Assembly (NCBI RefSeq): GCF_004119445.1
Contig: NZ_QICI01000101.1
Coordinates: 31,720 to 95,719, forward strand
Length of the DNA stretch: 64,000 nucleotides
Direction: 5' to 3'
Source of the DNA: Chryseobacterium sp. CH21
GTDB lineage: Bacteria > Bacteroidota > Bacteroidia > Flavobacteriales > Weeksellaceae
The notes under the pieces were generated by a model that saw only the letters and a program-made list of their open reading frames with translations, was not told where the DNA came from and ran no database searches. The position numbers were made by a program, and so were the translations under genes. Positions 1 through 8,350 of the stretch are shown here, in pieces; the first letter of the stretch is position 1; the number at the start of each line of letters is the position of its first letter.

Positions 1-240
1 GAAAAAGAACAGATGTGTATTGCTTTGGATATTGATGTGGAAATAGATGATGAATTGGTAAAATCTCAAAAAATAGAATCAAATACCGATGATTATTTTA
101 ATTTTGTCGGGAACTTTGGAAAAAACATAGAAAACGAAATAAAAAAGAGGGTGGGGATTACTACGAAAGTAAAAGTTCATGCTCAGGACAGCCTGCCGAA
201 GTGCGAAGGTGGAAAAATTAATAGAATACTAAAAAAATAA
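1..240 (+). CDS. paaK: Phenylacetate-CoA ligase, C-terminal fragment
   Basis: Only the last 79 codons are present; the frame is open at base 1, so the gene starts upstream of the window. The fragment resembles the small C-terminal domain of PaaK-type AMP-forming ligases, including the 'KKRVGITTKVKVH' strand and the final 'LPKCEGGKINRILKK', which matches the family ending that carries the mobile lysine. PaaK activates phenylacetate to phenylacetyl-CoA, the first step of the pathway encoded downstream. Its stop codon overlaps the paaE start (TAATG at 238-242), so the two are translationally coupled. Identity rests on a short fragment plus context. Confidence 0.8.
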   Translation, partial: EKEQMCIALDIDVEIDDELVKSQKIESNTDDYFNFVGNFGKNIENEIKKRVGITTKVKVHAQDSLPKCEGGKINRILKK

Positions 241-1324
241 TGAATTCATTTTATAAACTTAAAACAGTTAAAGTTCAGAAAGATACTTCCGAAGCAGTAA
301 ATGTAGCGGTAGAAATCCCTGAAGAACTGAAAGATAAGTTCAGATTCAAACAAGGGCAGTATCTGAATTTCCGAATGATGATCAACGGAAATGAAGAAAG
401 ACGTTCTTACTCTATCTGCAACGCTCCAAGTGAAAAAGGCAATACGCTGGAAGTATTGGTGAAGTTGCTTGAAGGCGGAAAAGTATCAGGGTATTTCAAT
501 GAACATCTTCACATGGATGAAGTGCTGGAAGTAATGCCACCAATGGGTGGTTTCAATACTTCTTATCACCCGACAAACGTAAAGACTTATGTTGGTCTGG
601 CTGCAGGAAGTGGAATTTCCCCTGTTTTATCCAATATTAAAGAAAGCCTTTATCAGGAACCGAATTCAAATGCTTATTTGTTCTACAGCAATAGAAGCAT
701 GAATCATGTGATGAAAAAAGGTGAGATCGATAAATTGGTGGAATCTTTTAATGGCAGATTGAAAGTTGTTTATTTAGTAAGCCGTGAAAAACATGAAGAT
801 CCGATTTTTGAAGGAAGAATTTCTCCTGAAAAATTAGATTTACTGTTTGAAAGATATACCGATATTGATGTAAAAGATGCAACCTATTTCATTTGCGGAC
901 CTTCGGAAATGATCAAAGGGATTGCAGATTATCTGAAAAAAGATAAGAAAGTTCCTGCTATTCAGGTTCTTTTTGAATATTTCACCGCTCCGGATGAAGA
1001 AAATACGGAGGAAATGAGTGATGAATTCAAGGCAATTGCCAATATTGAAAGTATGGTAACGGTAATCATTGATGATGATGAATATTCGTTTCACCTTAAT
1101 TCTAAAAAAGAAAGTATCTTAGATAAAGCATTGAAAGATCAGCTTCCGGTTCCTTTCGCATGTAAAGGAGGCGTTTGCTGTACGTGTAAGGCGCAGGTTT
1201 TGGAAGGAGAAGTTTTCATGGAAAAAACTATGCACTTACCGAAGAAGAAGTAGCCAGAGGCTTCGTTCTGACCTGTCAATGTCACCCTACAACCAATGTG
1301 GTGATGCTTAATTATGATGTTTAA
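240..1324 (+). CDS. paaE: PaaE, reductase of phenylacetyl-CoA epoxidase (frameshifted here)
   Basis: PaaE passes electrons from NADPH through FAD and a plant-type [2Fe-2S] cluster to the PaaABC epoxidase. The flavin motif 'RSYSIC' and the nucleotide-binding 'AAGSGISP' are visible. A C-terminal ferredoxin domain carries 'CKGGVCCTC', which holds three cluster cysteines. As written, the frame ends at 1253 after 'HLPKKK'. One more A in the A6 run at 1222-1227 continues the protein as 'NYALTEEEVARGFVLTCQCHP' style sequence to a TAA at 1322-1324, about 361 residues, the usual family length. The fourth cluster cysteine is in that restored tail. A sequencing indel is more likely than a real lesion. 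Confidence 0.9.
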
Positions 1325-1430
1325 GACAATTTGAAAATGAGAAATGTGCTAATTTGAAAATGCCATTATCGTGTTTAAAATTTCCGAATTCTCAAACTAT
1401 CAAATTATTTAATTTTCAAATTCAAAAAAG
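1325..1430 (+). repeat. AATTTGAAAATG-type intergenic repeat
   Basis: This spacer between paaE and paaA holds two copies of AATTTGAAAATG-like sequence in its first half and TTTTCAAATT-type complements in its second half, so it can fold into a long AT-rich hairpin. The same repeat fills the gaps before paaB, around the four-helix-bundle gene and before paaY. No gene is seen in it. Confidence 0.6.
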
Positions 1431-2369
1431 ATGGACTTAGAAAAATTTGTTCAATACGTTCACGAAGAAAATAAAGTAGAACCAAAAGATGTAATGCCAG
1501 ATGATTACAGAAAATTATTGGTTCGTCAGATTTCACAGCACGCTCATTCCGAGATTGTAGGAATGTTGCCGGAAGCGAACTGGATTTCCAGAGCGCCTTC
1601 ATTGAGAAGAAAAATGGCTCTTTTAGCGAAAGTTCAGGATGAAGCAGGTCACGGCCTATATCTTTATTCTGCCACTGAAACGTTAGGAGACGGAAGCATC
1701 AGAGCAGACAGAGATGCTACTTATGATGATATGCTGGAAGGAAAAGCAAAATATTCAAGTATTTTCAACTATCCTACCTTAAGCTGGGCAGATATCGGTG
1801 CCATCGGTTGGTTAGTAGACGGTGCTGCAATCATGAACCAGGTAATGCTTATGGGGAACTCTTACGGCCCTTATTCAAGAGCAATGGTAAAGATCTGTAA
1901 GGAAGAATCTTTTCACCAAAGACAAGGATATGAAATTTTGATGGCATTGTGCCGTGGTACAAAACAACAGAAAGAAATGGCTCAGGCTTCGTTAAACCGT
2001 TTCTGGTGGCCGGCTCTAATGATGTTCGGACCTAATGATGACAGTTCGCCAAACTCTAAAATCTCTATGAACTACAGAGTAAAAAGAGAAAGTAACGATA
2101 ACCTTCGTCAGAGATTTATTGATGTTACTGTTTCTCAGGCTGAATTCCTAGGATTAACCATTCCGGATAAAGATTTAAAATGGAATGAGGAAAGACAGCA
2201 TTATGATTTCGGAGAACTTCCTTGGGATGAATTCATGGAAATCTTAAAAGGAAACGGACCTTGCAACAAAAAGCGTATCGAAACGAAGAGAAAAGCGCAA
2301 AGAGAAAATTCTTGGGTAAAAGAAGCTGCAGCAGCTTTTGCGGAAAAACAACAAAAAGAAGTAATATAA
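1431..2369 (+). CDS. paaA: PaaA, catalytic oxygenase subunit of phenylacetyl-CoA epoxidase
   Basis: PaaA is the di-iron subunit that forms the 1,2-epoxide on the ring of phenylacetyl-CoA, in complex with PaaC. The protein has 312 residues, close to the E. coli enzyme (309). The ferritin-like iron ligand motifs 'DEAGHGLYLYSATETLG' and 'CKEESFHQRQG' are intact, as are the conserved 'KYSSIFNYPTLSWADIGAIG' and 'FWWPALMMFGP' blocks. It starts at the ATG directly after the hairpin spacer and is followed by paaB and paaC in the usual order. Very secure assignment. Confidence 0.97.
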   Translation: MDLEKFVQYVHEENKVEPKDVMPDDYRKLLVRQISQHAHSEIVGMLPEANWISRAPSLRRKMALLAKVQDEAGHGLYLYSATETLGDGSIRADRDATYDDMLEGKAKYSSIFNYPTLSWADIGAIGWLVDGAAIMNQVMLMGNSYGPYSRAMVKICKEESFHQRQGYEILMALCRGTKQQKEMAQASLNRFWWPALMMFGPNDDSSPNSKISMNYRVKRESNDNLRQRFIDVTVSQAEFLGLTIPDKDLKWNEERQHYDFGELPWDEFMEILKGNGPCNKKRIETKRKAQRENSWVKEAAAAFAEKQQKEVI

Positions 2370-2472
2370 TTTAATGTATTAATTTGAAAATGTGCTGATT
2401 TGAAAATGTAACTACTCCAGATTAATTTTCAAATTAACTTATTCTCAAATTTTCAAATTCTCAAATTACAAT
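2370..2472 (+). repeat. AATTTGAAAATG-type intergenic repeat
   Basis: Second copy of the paa spacer repeat: AATTTGAAAATG twice, then TTTTCAAATT and TTCTCAAATT complements just before the paaB start. It can form a hairpin in the mRNA. No coding content is seen. Confidence 0.6.
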
Positions 2473-2754
2473 ATGGCAAATTTAGATATATGGGAAGTGT
2501 TTATTCAAACTAAACCGGGGTTATCTCATAAACACGTTGGAGTTGTACAGGCACCAACAGCAGAAATGGCTTTGCAGAACGCAAGAGACGTTTATACAAG
2601 AAGAAAAGAAGGAACTTCTGTTTGGGTCGTTCCAAGCAAATATATTGTGACTTCAGAAGGGGTGGATAAAGAAGCATTCTTTGATCCGGCTGATGATAAA
2701 CTATACCGTCACCCAACGTTCTACGAGATTCCAAACGACGTAAAAAATATGTAA
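2473..2754 (+). CDS. paaB: PaaB, structural subunit of phenylacetyl-CoA epoxidase
   Basis: PaaB is the small subunit that bridges PaaAC heterodimers in the epoxidase complex. The product has 93 residues, typical for the family, with the recognisable opening 'LDIWEVFIQTKPGLSHKHVG', the 'AENA'-like helix 'AEMALQNARDVYTRR', and 'SVWVVPSKYI'. Its position between paaA and paaC supports the call. The start is the ATG at the end of the repeat spacer. Confidence 0.95.
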   Translation: MANLDIWEVFIQTKPGLSHKHVGVVQAPTAEMALQNARDVYTRRKEGTSVWVVPSKYIVTSEGVDKEAFFDPADDKLYRHPTFYEIPNDVKNM

Positions 2755-2857
2755 TAAAGAATAGACTTGGAGATCATAGACCAAAAGATAATAGACAAAG
2801 CATTGAAGTCTATTTTCTATCTGTCTATAATCTATTTGTCTTAAAATGTATTAAACA
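2755..2857 (+). repeat. 'atagac'-type intergenic repeat
   Basis: A different repeat family from the AATTTGAAAATG spacers. AATAGACTT near the start pairs with AAGTCTATT in the middle, and tagac/gtcta units recur on both sides, giving an imperfect inverted repeat. It fills the paaB-paaC gap; no gene is seen. Confidence 0.5.
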
Positions 2858-3607
2858 ATGAACCCATTATATAATTATTTATTAAAACTAGCAGACGACA
2901 GTTTCATTATGGGACAACGTTTGTCTGCGTGGTGCGGTGAAGGTCCTTACTTAGAGGAAGATATTGCGTTGACGAATATTGCGTTGGATGAACTAGGTCA
3001 GGCTAACAACTTTTACGTTTATGCTTCAAGAGTGATTGACAACGGAAAAAGTGAAGATGATATCGCATTTTTAAGATACGAACATGAATATGTGAATGCC
3101 CATTGGGTAGAACTTCCTAATGAAGATTATGCACAGACTATTCTGAAAGTATATATATTGTCTGTATACCAGAAACTGATGTATGAAGCATTATCAAACT
3201 CTGCTAATGAAGAATTGGCTGCCATTGCTCAAAAATCATTAAAAGAAGTAAGATATCATTATACTCACGCAGCATCATGGATGAAAATCTTTGCTCAGGG
3301 AACGGAAGAAAGCCGTGGACGTTTGGTAAAAGCTATTGAAAATATCTGGGAATACACGAAAGGTCTTTTTGCTAAAACAGAAGGTGAAGATGACCTTGTT
3401 GCTTTAAATATTGCTCCCAATGCAGACGCTCTTTACGAAGAATTCCTTGCAATTACCAAGAAAGACTTTGCCGATTTCGGTTTAGAATATCCTGAAAATG
3501 CTTTCATGCAGCCAAAATCAAGAACAGGATATCATACAGAATATTTCGGATTTATTCTTTGTGAGCTTCAGTATATGCAGAGAGCATATCCTGGGTGTTC
3601 TTGGTAA
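2858..3607 (+). CDS. paaC: PaaC, scaffold subunit of phenylacetyl-CoA epoxidase
   Basis: PaaC is the ferritin-like partner of PaaA and is needed for an active epoxidase. The 249-residue product has the family blocks 'LYNYLLKLADDSFIMGQRLS', 'EDIALTNIALDELGQA' and 'YHYTHAASWMKIFAQGTEES', and the typical end 'QYMQRAYPGCSW'. It is complete, with no sign of damage. Normally paaD follows directly. Here an AT-rich lipoprotein gene lies between paaC and paaD. Confidence 0.96.
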   Translation: MNPLYNYLLKLADDSFIMGQRLSAWCGEGPYLEEDIALTNIALDELGQANNFYVYASRVIDNGKSEDDIAFLRYEHEYVNAHWVELPNEDYAQTILKVYILSVYQKLMYEALSNSANEELAAIAQKSLKEVRYHYTHAASWMKIFAQGTEESRGRLVKAIENIWEYTKGLFAKTEGEDDLVALNIAPNADALYEEFLAITKKDFADFGLEYPENAFMQPKSRTGYHTEYFGFILCELQYMQRAYPGCSW

Positions 3608-3616
3608 TAAAAACCT

Positions 3617-4296
3617 ATGAAGAGGTTTATCATTTTTTATTATTTAGTTTAATTGTCTCATCTTGTTCAAAGAAGCAGGAAAAAACGAAAGTAATTAAAA
3701 ATATCTCAGATTTAAATGAACTGTTTCATTTAAAAAACTATAAGACTCAGGTTAGAATGAAAGTTAATGATTCTATAGATCATATAACGGCTCAATGGCA
3801 TAATTTCACTTTAGCAGGCGATTTCGATACTAAAATGAATAATAGAACAGGAATCTGGACTTTGAAAAATAAATTGGATTCTAAGGAAGTTCTGATTGAT
3901 TATATTATTTTTAGTAAGGGTGATGTCTTTAAAAATCAAATTATTTTTAAAGAACACAATAAAATTGATTCTTCTAAAAGTAAATTTTATATAGCAAAAG
4001 AAAAATCCTTTAAACATATACTATTAAAGTTCTTTTCACCCACAATAGAGCAGGAAGTTTCAAAAGAAGCGAAAGTTGGATATAGAATATTAAGGGGTTC
4101 AAAAGTTCTAAAAGATGATTCTTTAGCTTACAAAAACAATAAAGATGGAGTTTATCTTACTAATATAAAATTTGATTTTCAAAAGGGAGATAAACTTGCA
4201 GGCGCTTTTAGTGAGTTTGTAATGGCAAAAAGTCCTAGTAGTAAGGATAGTCTTATAATGGGAAATAATTCAATATATTTTATAGAAAGATTTTGA
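3617..4296 (+). CDS. Putative lipoprotein inserted between paaC and paaD (frameshifted here)
   Basis: Unrecognised protein. The ATG at 3617 opens 'MKRFIIF' but the frame stops after 11 codons. One extra T in the T6 run at 3633-3638 gives 'MKRFIIFLLFSLIVSSCSKK', a lipoprotein signal with lipobox cysteine, joined to the long frame ending at 4296 (about 226 residues). The mature part is lysine-rich and hydrophilic with a predicted beta-rich look. The gene is visibly more AT-rich than the paa genes around it and its stop overlaps the paaD start (TTGA at 4293-4296). It is not a known member of paa clusters; it probably entered by insertion. Function unknown. Confidence 0.7.
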
Positions 4297-4757
4297 AAAA
4301 CCTTTTAGATTTATTAAAAACAATTCCCGATCCGGAAATTCCGGTAATCAATATTGTGGAATTAGGAATTGTAAGAGAAGCGAAAATTACTAGCGAAAAT
4401 TCTTGCGAAGTAATCATTACACCTACTTATTCTGCCTGTCCAGCCATGTTTACCATTGAGGAGGACATTATTAAAATGATGAAAGAAAACGGATGGGATG
4501 CGAAAGTGGTAACCAAGATGTTTCCGATCTGGACAACAGACTGGATCACCGATGAAGCGAGAGAAAAACTTCGTGTTTACGGAATCACACCTCCTGAAAA
4601 AGGAGCAGACGAACACCACATCGGGAAACCGAAAAAATGCCCTCGTTGCGGTTCTGAGCATACCAAGCAGATCAGCAGATTTGGATCTACCTTGTGCAAG
4701 GCATCTTATCAGTGTTTGGACTGTCTGGAGCCGTTTGATTATTTTAAATGTCATTGA
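4293..4757 (+). CDS. paaD: PaaD, epoxidase maturation protein (MIP18 family)
   Basis: PaaD is a MIP18-type protein needed for epoxidase activity, thought to help iron-sulfur or iron-centre assembly. The N-terminal domain has 'TIPDPEIPVINIVELG' and 'YSACPAM'; the C-terminal half has a zinc-ribbon pattern, 'CPRCGSEHT' then 'CKASYQCLDC', ending 'DYFKCH'. The 154-residue length fits the family. The likely start is TTG at 4293, overlapping the stop of the preceding lipoprotein gene; no in-frame ATG lies nearby. Confidence 0.92.
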   Translation: MKNLLDLLKTIPDPEIPVINIVELGIVREAKITSENSCEVIITPTYSACPAMFTIEEDIIKMMKENGWDAKVVTKMFPIWTTDWITDEAREKLRVYGITPPEKGADEHHIGKPKKCPRCGSEHTKQISRFGSTLCKASYQCLDCLEPFDYFKCH

Positions 4758-4899
4758 TGGGTTATTAATCAATCCACAACAAACTTTACGGCTATGCAAA
4801 GCATAACGAAGGAATTGTTAGAATGTTAAATTATTAGAGGGTTACATTAATTTATATTGTTAAATTAGTGCGTTGTTAAATAATAAATTAATAAAAACT

Positions 4900-5700
4900 A
4901 TGTATACACAACTTGATATTGAAACGCATTTTGACGGGAAGCTTAAAATCGCATATCTGAATCAACCTGAAACCATGAACGCCCTTACCAAGCCGGCTTT
5001 ATCGGATCTTAAAGATTTTGTTAAAGAATGCAGCGAAGACGAAACGGTAAGATGTGTGGCCATTTCCGGAAGAGGAAGAGCATTTTGCTCAGGTCAGAAT
5101 CTGGATGAAGCTTTTGTGGTAGGCAGAGAACACCATGATCACGACATCATCAGAAAAATTGTGGTAGACTATTATAACCCTTTAGTATTGGAAGTTACCC
5201 GTTGTAAAAAACCGGTTATTGCTTTAGTAAATGGTCCTGCAGTAGGAGCTGGAGCGATGCTGGCTTTAATTTCTGACTTCGTTTTAGCGAATGAAAAAGC
5301 GTATTTTGCTCAGGCATTTTCAAATATCGGATTAATTCCTGATACAGGAGGAACTTACTTCTTACCGAAGCTTTTAGGTAGACAATTAGCCAATTATTTA
5401 GCATTTACAGGTAAAAAATTATCTGCAGAAGAATCTAAAGCGCATGGCCTTGTAGCAGAAGTGTTCACTGAAGAAGAATTCGTTCCAAAATCTATGGAAA
5501 TTCTTGAAAGAATGGCGAACATGCCGACAGCGGCAATCAAACTTACGAAAAAAGCCTTTGCCAATTCTTATACCAACACATTGAAAGAGCAGCTTGAACT
5601 GGAAGGAGATCTTCAGCAGGAAGCAGCAGGCACAGAAGACTTCATTGAAGGAGTAAATGCCTTTTTACAGAAAAGAAAACCTAATTATAAAGGAAAATAA
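4900..5700 (+). CDS. paaG: PaaG, ring 1,2-epoxyphenylacetyl-CoA isomerase (crotonase family)
   Basis: PaaG isomerises the epoxide to the seven-membered oxepin-CoA. The protein has the crotonase oxyanion-hole blocks 'GRAFCSGQNLDEA' and 'VNGPAVGAGAMLAL'. It is closer to PaaG than PaaF, with 'YYNPLV', 'FSNIGLIPDTGGTYFLP' and an ending of the PaaG type ('EGVNAFLQKRKPNYKGK'). The ATG at 4900 gives 266 residues; an upstream TTG at 4873 is in frame but adds nine residues with no family support. It lies between paaD and paaH. Confidence 0.9.
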   Translation: MYTQLDIETHFDGKLKIAYLNQPETMNALTKPALSDLKDFVKECSEDETVRCVAISGRGRAFCSGQNLDEAFVVGREHHDHDIIRKIVVDYYNPLVLEVTRCKKPVIALVNGPAVGAGAMLALISDFVLANEKAYFAQAFSNIGLIPDTGGTYFLPKLLGRQLANYLAFTGKKLSAEESKAHGLVAEVFTEEEFVPKSMEILERMANMPTAAIKLTKKAFANSYTNTLKEQLELEGDLQQEAAGTEDFIEGVNAFLQKRKPNYKGK

Positions 5701-5735
5701 TTAATTTGAAAATGAGTTAATTTGAGAATTTGAAA
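5701..5735 (+). repeat. AATTTGAAAATG-type repeat, left half
   Basis: Two AATTTGAAAATG-like units precede the four-helix-bundle gene; the complementary half lies after that gene at 6090-6129. The gene thus sits inside the loop of one repeat unit, as if inserted into it. Confidence 0.5.
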
Positions 5736-6089
5736 ATGAGAAATGACAAAGAAAATATTATTGTAAATAAGACTTTTGATTTTGCACTCAATATTATTGA
5801 GTTTTCAGAAGATTTATACGAGGATAAAAAATTTCCTTTGGCAAATCAAATTTTTAAATCAGGAACTTCGATTGGAGCCAATGTTAGAGAGGCTCAAAAT
5901 GCAGAAAGTAAGGCAGATTTTATTCATAAATTAAAAATTGCAGCTAAAGAAGCTGATGAGATAGAATATTGGCTTTTGCTGTGCTTAAAGTCTCCATATT
6001 TGAAATCTCCAAACGAAAAATTAATGTCTGATTTAAAGGAAATTCTATTAATTCTGTCTAAAATTATTTCAAGTTCAAAATTAAAATAA
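5736..6089 (+). CDS. Four helix bundle protein (S23 / 23S rRNA intervening-sequence family)
   Basis: The 117-residue product matches the S23-type four-helix-bundle family, with the hallmark 'KSGTSIGANVREAQNAESKADF' region and the later 'AAKEADEIEYWL' helix. Family members occur inside 23S rRNA intervening sequences and also free in genomes, where their role is unknown. Here the gene lies between paaG and paaH and is bracketed by the two halves of an inverted AATTTGAAAATG repeat. I chose the ATG at 5736 rather than the TTG two codons upstream. Confidence 0.85.
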   Translation: MRNDKENIIVNKTFDFALNIIEFSEDLYEDKKFPLANQIFKSGTSIGANVREAQNAESKADFIHKLKIAAKEADEIEYWLLLCLKSPYLKSPNEKLMSDLKEILLILSKIISSSKLK

Positions 6090-6129
6090 TTTTCAAATTA
6101 ACTCATTTTCAAATTTTCAAATTTAAAAT
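6090..6129 (+). repeat. AATTTGAAAATG-type repeat, right half
   Basis: Three TTTTCAAATT/CATTTTCAAATT units, complementary to 5701-5735 on the other side of the four-helix-bundle gene, run directly into the paaH start. Confidence 0.5.
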
Positions 6130-7260
6130 ATGAATGTAGGAATTATCGGTGCCGGAACCATGGGAATCGGCATTGCACAAGTAGCCGCAACGAACGGATG
6201 CAAAGTTTGGGTGTATGACGCCAACGCAAAACAAGTAGAAACGGCAACGGTAGGTTTGGAAAAAACCTTGACCAAATTGGTTGATAAACAAAAAATTTTG
6301 GCCGAGAAAATGACTGAAATTTTAGCTAATATTTCCATTGCTACAGAATTGAAGGATTTCAAAGATTGTGAACTCATCATTGAAGCCATCATCGAAAACA
6401 AAGAGATCAAAACCAAAGTGTTTACAGAACTTGAAAACTATGTTTCAGAAAGCTGTGTTCTCAGTTCCAATACCTCATCTATTTCTATCACCTCTCTGGG
6501 TGCAGAACTCAAGAAGCCGGAGCGTTTCATCGGAATTCACTTTTTCAATCCGGCTCCATTAATGCCTTTAGTGGAAGTTATTCCATCCTTATTAACAGAA
6601 AAAACTTTAGCAGAAAAAATATACAACCTCATGAAAGAATGGGGGAAAACTCCTGTTATTGCCAAAGATATTCCAGGATTCATTGTCAACAGAATTGCCA
6701 GGCCGTATTATGGAGAAGGCTTGAGAATTGTTGAAGAAAACATCGCCACACCGGAACAGGTGGATGAAGCCATGAAAACATTGGGTAACTTCAAAATGGG
6801 ACCTTTTGAATTGATGGACCTTATTGGAGTGGATGTCAACTTTGCGGTAACAACTACCGTTTACAAAGACTATTTCTACGATCCGAAATACAAACCGTCT
6901 TTACTACAGCAAAGAATGTCTGAAGCCAAACTTCATGGCAGAAAAACTGGAAAAGGTTTCTACGATTACAGTGAAGGAGCAGAAAAACCTGTAGCTCAAA
7001 AAGATGATGCCTTATATCAGCAAATCTTTTTAAGAATTATATCAATGCTGATCAATGAAGCTGTTGAAGCCAAAAGATTAGGAGTTGCCAATGACGAAGA
7101 TATCGAACTGGCAATGCAGAAAGGAGTTAATTATCCAAAAGGATTATTAAGCTGGGGCAAAGAAATCGGGTATGCAAAAATTTCAGAAACCCTTCAGAAT
7201 CTTTACGAAGAATATCAGGAAGAAAGGTACAGACAAAGTCCTTTGCTGAGAAAACTATAA
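6130..7260 (+). CDS. paaH: 3-hydroxyacyl-CoA dehydrogenase (PaaH-type)
   Basis: NAD-dependent oxidation of 3-hydroxyadipyl-CoA to 3-oxoadipyl-CoA. The Rossmann motif 'GIIGAGTMGIGIAQVA' is at the N-terminus, the catalytic 'IGIHFFNPAPLMPLVEV' block is present, and the C-terminal dimerisation domain has 'KDIPGFIVNRI' and 'GPFELMDLIGVDVN'. The length is 376 residues, longer than a single-domain HBD dehydrogenase but shorter than E. coli PaaH (475), so only part of the second C-terminal repeat is present. It sits in the paa cluster downstream of paaG. Confidence 0.92.
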   Translation: MNVGIIGAGTMGIGIAQVAATNGCKVWVYDANAKQVETATVGLEKTLTKLVDKQKILAEKMTEILANISIATELKDFKDCELIIEAIIENKEIKTKVFTELENYVSESCVLSSNTSSISITSLGAELKKPERFIGIHFFNPAPLMPLVEVIPSLLTEKTLAEKIYNLMKEWGKTPVIAKDIPGFIVNRIARPYYGEGLRIVEENIATPEQVDEAMKTLGNFKMGPFELMDLIGVDVNFAVTTTVYKDYFYDPKYKPSLLQQRMSEAKLHGRKTGKGFYDYSEGAEKPVAQKDDALYQQIFLRIISMLINEAVEAKRLGVANDEDIELAMQKGVNYPKGLLSWGKEIGYAKISETLQNLYEEYQEERYRQSPLLRKL

Positions 7261-7280
7261 AGATTAACAGCATATTTATT

Positions 7281-7508
7281 ATGAGTAGGTCAAGGAGGAA
7301 AACTCCCATAACAGGAGTTACAACTGCAGTGACAGAAAAGGAAAATAAAAGAGATGCCAATCGAAAATTAAGAAGGTTGAACAAAATCAAAATCCATAAA
7401 AGAGATTATGATTTATTTCAATTAAGAGAGATCTCAAATGTATGGGGGTTCGATAAAGATGGTAAATATTATGTCAAAAATCCCAGCAAAAGATCTTTAA
7501 TGAAGTAA
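7281..7508 (+). CDS. Small basic conserved hypothetical protein
   Basis: A 75-residue, lysine- and arginine-rich protein that opens 'MSRSRRKTPITG' and has 'VSNVWGFDKDGKYYVK'-like sequence near the end. I recall this 'SRSRRKTPI.G' opening from small unnamed proteins in diverse bacteria, but no function. It has no signal peptide or membrane segment and could bind nucleic acid by charge alone. It lies 20 bases after paaH and 22 before the next small gene, so it is probably co-transcribed. Confidence 0.65.
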   Translation: MSRSRRKTPITGVTTAVTEKENKRDANRKLRRLNKIKIHKRDYDLFQLREISNVWGFDKDGKYYVKNPSKRSLMK

Positions 7509-7530
7509 ATGGAAAAAGAGATAAATTTTC

Positions 7531-7839
7531 ATGAATATAGATGAATTCAGAGCAGAGCTGGAGACCAGACTTTTAATTGAGAAACAGTATTTAACTCAGG
7601 AAGCTTCCGCTGTTGATAAGCAGGAAAGACTTGAGCTATTGGGTAAGTTTAATGAAAAATATAAAGAGTTGATCAAAAGATTAGCCAACGAAAATGGAAT
7701 TGATTTAAACGCTTCCTATCCCTCTGAAAATTCATCAGACTCAGAAAACCTTTCATACGAACAGATTATTCTTGGGAAAACCATGAGTGTTTACGACAGA
7801 TTATCAGATGAGCTGTATGAAGAAATAACAAACATATAA
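7531..7839 (+). CDS. Hypothetical protein, 102 residues
   Basis: Not recognised. A soluble, acidic and helical-looking protein with many Glu/Lys heptads ('LLIEKQYLTQEASAVDKQ', 'YKELIKRLANENG'), followed by a Ser-rich stretch and 'SYEQIILGKTMSVYDRLSDE'. It lies directly before paaI, ten bases apart, and after the small basic gene at 7281, so all three probably share the paa transcript. No paa function is known for it. Confidence 0.6.
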   Translation: MNIDEFRAELETRLLIEKQYLTQEASAVDKQERLELLGKFNEKYKELIKRLANENGIDLNASYPSENSSDSENLSYEQIILGKTMSVYDRLSDELYEEITNI

Positions 7840-7848
7840 TTAATAGAA

Positions 7849-8261
7849 ATGAATCCAAGACAAGTAGCAGATTATATGTTCAATCAGGATTATTTTCCCA
7901 ATGGATGAATATCAAGATGATTGAAGTAAAAGAAAATTACTGTTTAATAGAAATGCCAATTAAGAAGGATATGCTGAATGGACTTAAGACAGTTCACGGT
8001 GGAGTTACCTTTGCTTTTGCAGACTCTGCGCTGGCATTTTCCTCCAACAATACCGGAGATGCTGCAGTAGCATTGAACTGTATCATCAACTTTACCAAAG
8101 CAGGAAAGGAAGGCGATGTTTTCAGAGCAGAAAGTGTTTTGGTCAATAATACAAGAAAAACAGCTGTTTATGACATTCAGATTACCAATCAAAACAAAGA
8201 ACTGATTGCAAAATTTGTAGGAACAGTTTACAAAATCGGAAAAAAAGTAACAGAATTATAA
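7849..8261 (+). CDS. paaI: PaaI, hotdog-fold acyl-CoA thioesterase (frameshifted here)
   Basis: PaaI hydrolyses hydroxyphenylacetyl-CoA and related CoA esters and is thought to rescue trapped CoA. The frame from ATG 7849 reads 'MNPRQVADYMFNQDYF' and then stops at once. One extra T in the T4 run at 7893-7896 gives 'YFSQWMNIKMIEV' and joins the long frame, for 137 residues. The hotdog signature 'LNGLKTVHGGVTFAFADSAL' (HGG and the acidic Asp) is intact, followed by 'NCIINFTKAGKEGDVFRAES'. Its place between paaH and paaJ supports the call. Confidence 0.88.
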
Positions 8262-8350
8262 TAAGCAGTAAGCTTGAAGCAATAGGCAGTAAGCTTTTTT
8301 GAAGCTGATAGAGCCTGCTGCATATAGCTTAAAGCCTAAAGCAAATAAAA
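8262..8350 (+). repeat. 'GCAGTAAGCTT'-type intergenic repeat
   Basis: A third spacer-repeat family: GCAGTAAGCTT appears twice and AAGCTTAAAGCCTAAAGC-like sequence ends the spacer, giving overlapping direct and inverted repeats. No gene is seen. Confidence 0.5.

Noticed and set aside
1218..1232. Programmed -1 frameshifting in paaE
   Set aside because: The A6 run is read GAA AAA ACT, so the A AAA AAC heptamer is not in the needed frame, and seven similar breaks elsewhere point to sequence errors.
4362..4799. A 145-codon - strand frame opposite paaD
   Set aside because: It is antisense to a well-conserved gene and its product has no recognisable features.
5736..6089. 23S rRNA intervening sequence
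   Set aside because: No rRNA sequence flanks the S23-type gene; it is a free-standing copy.
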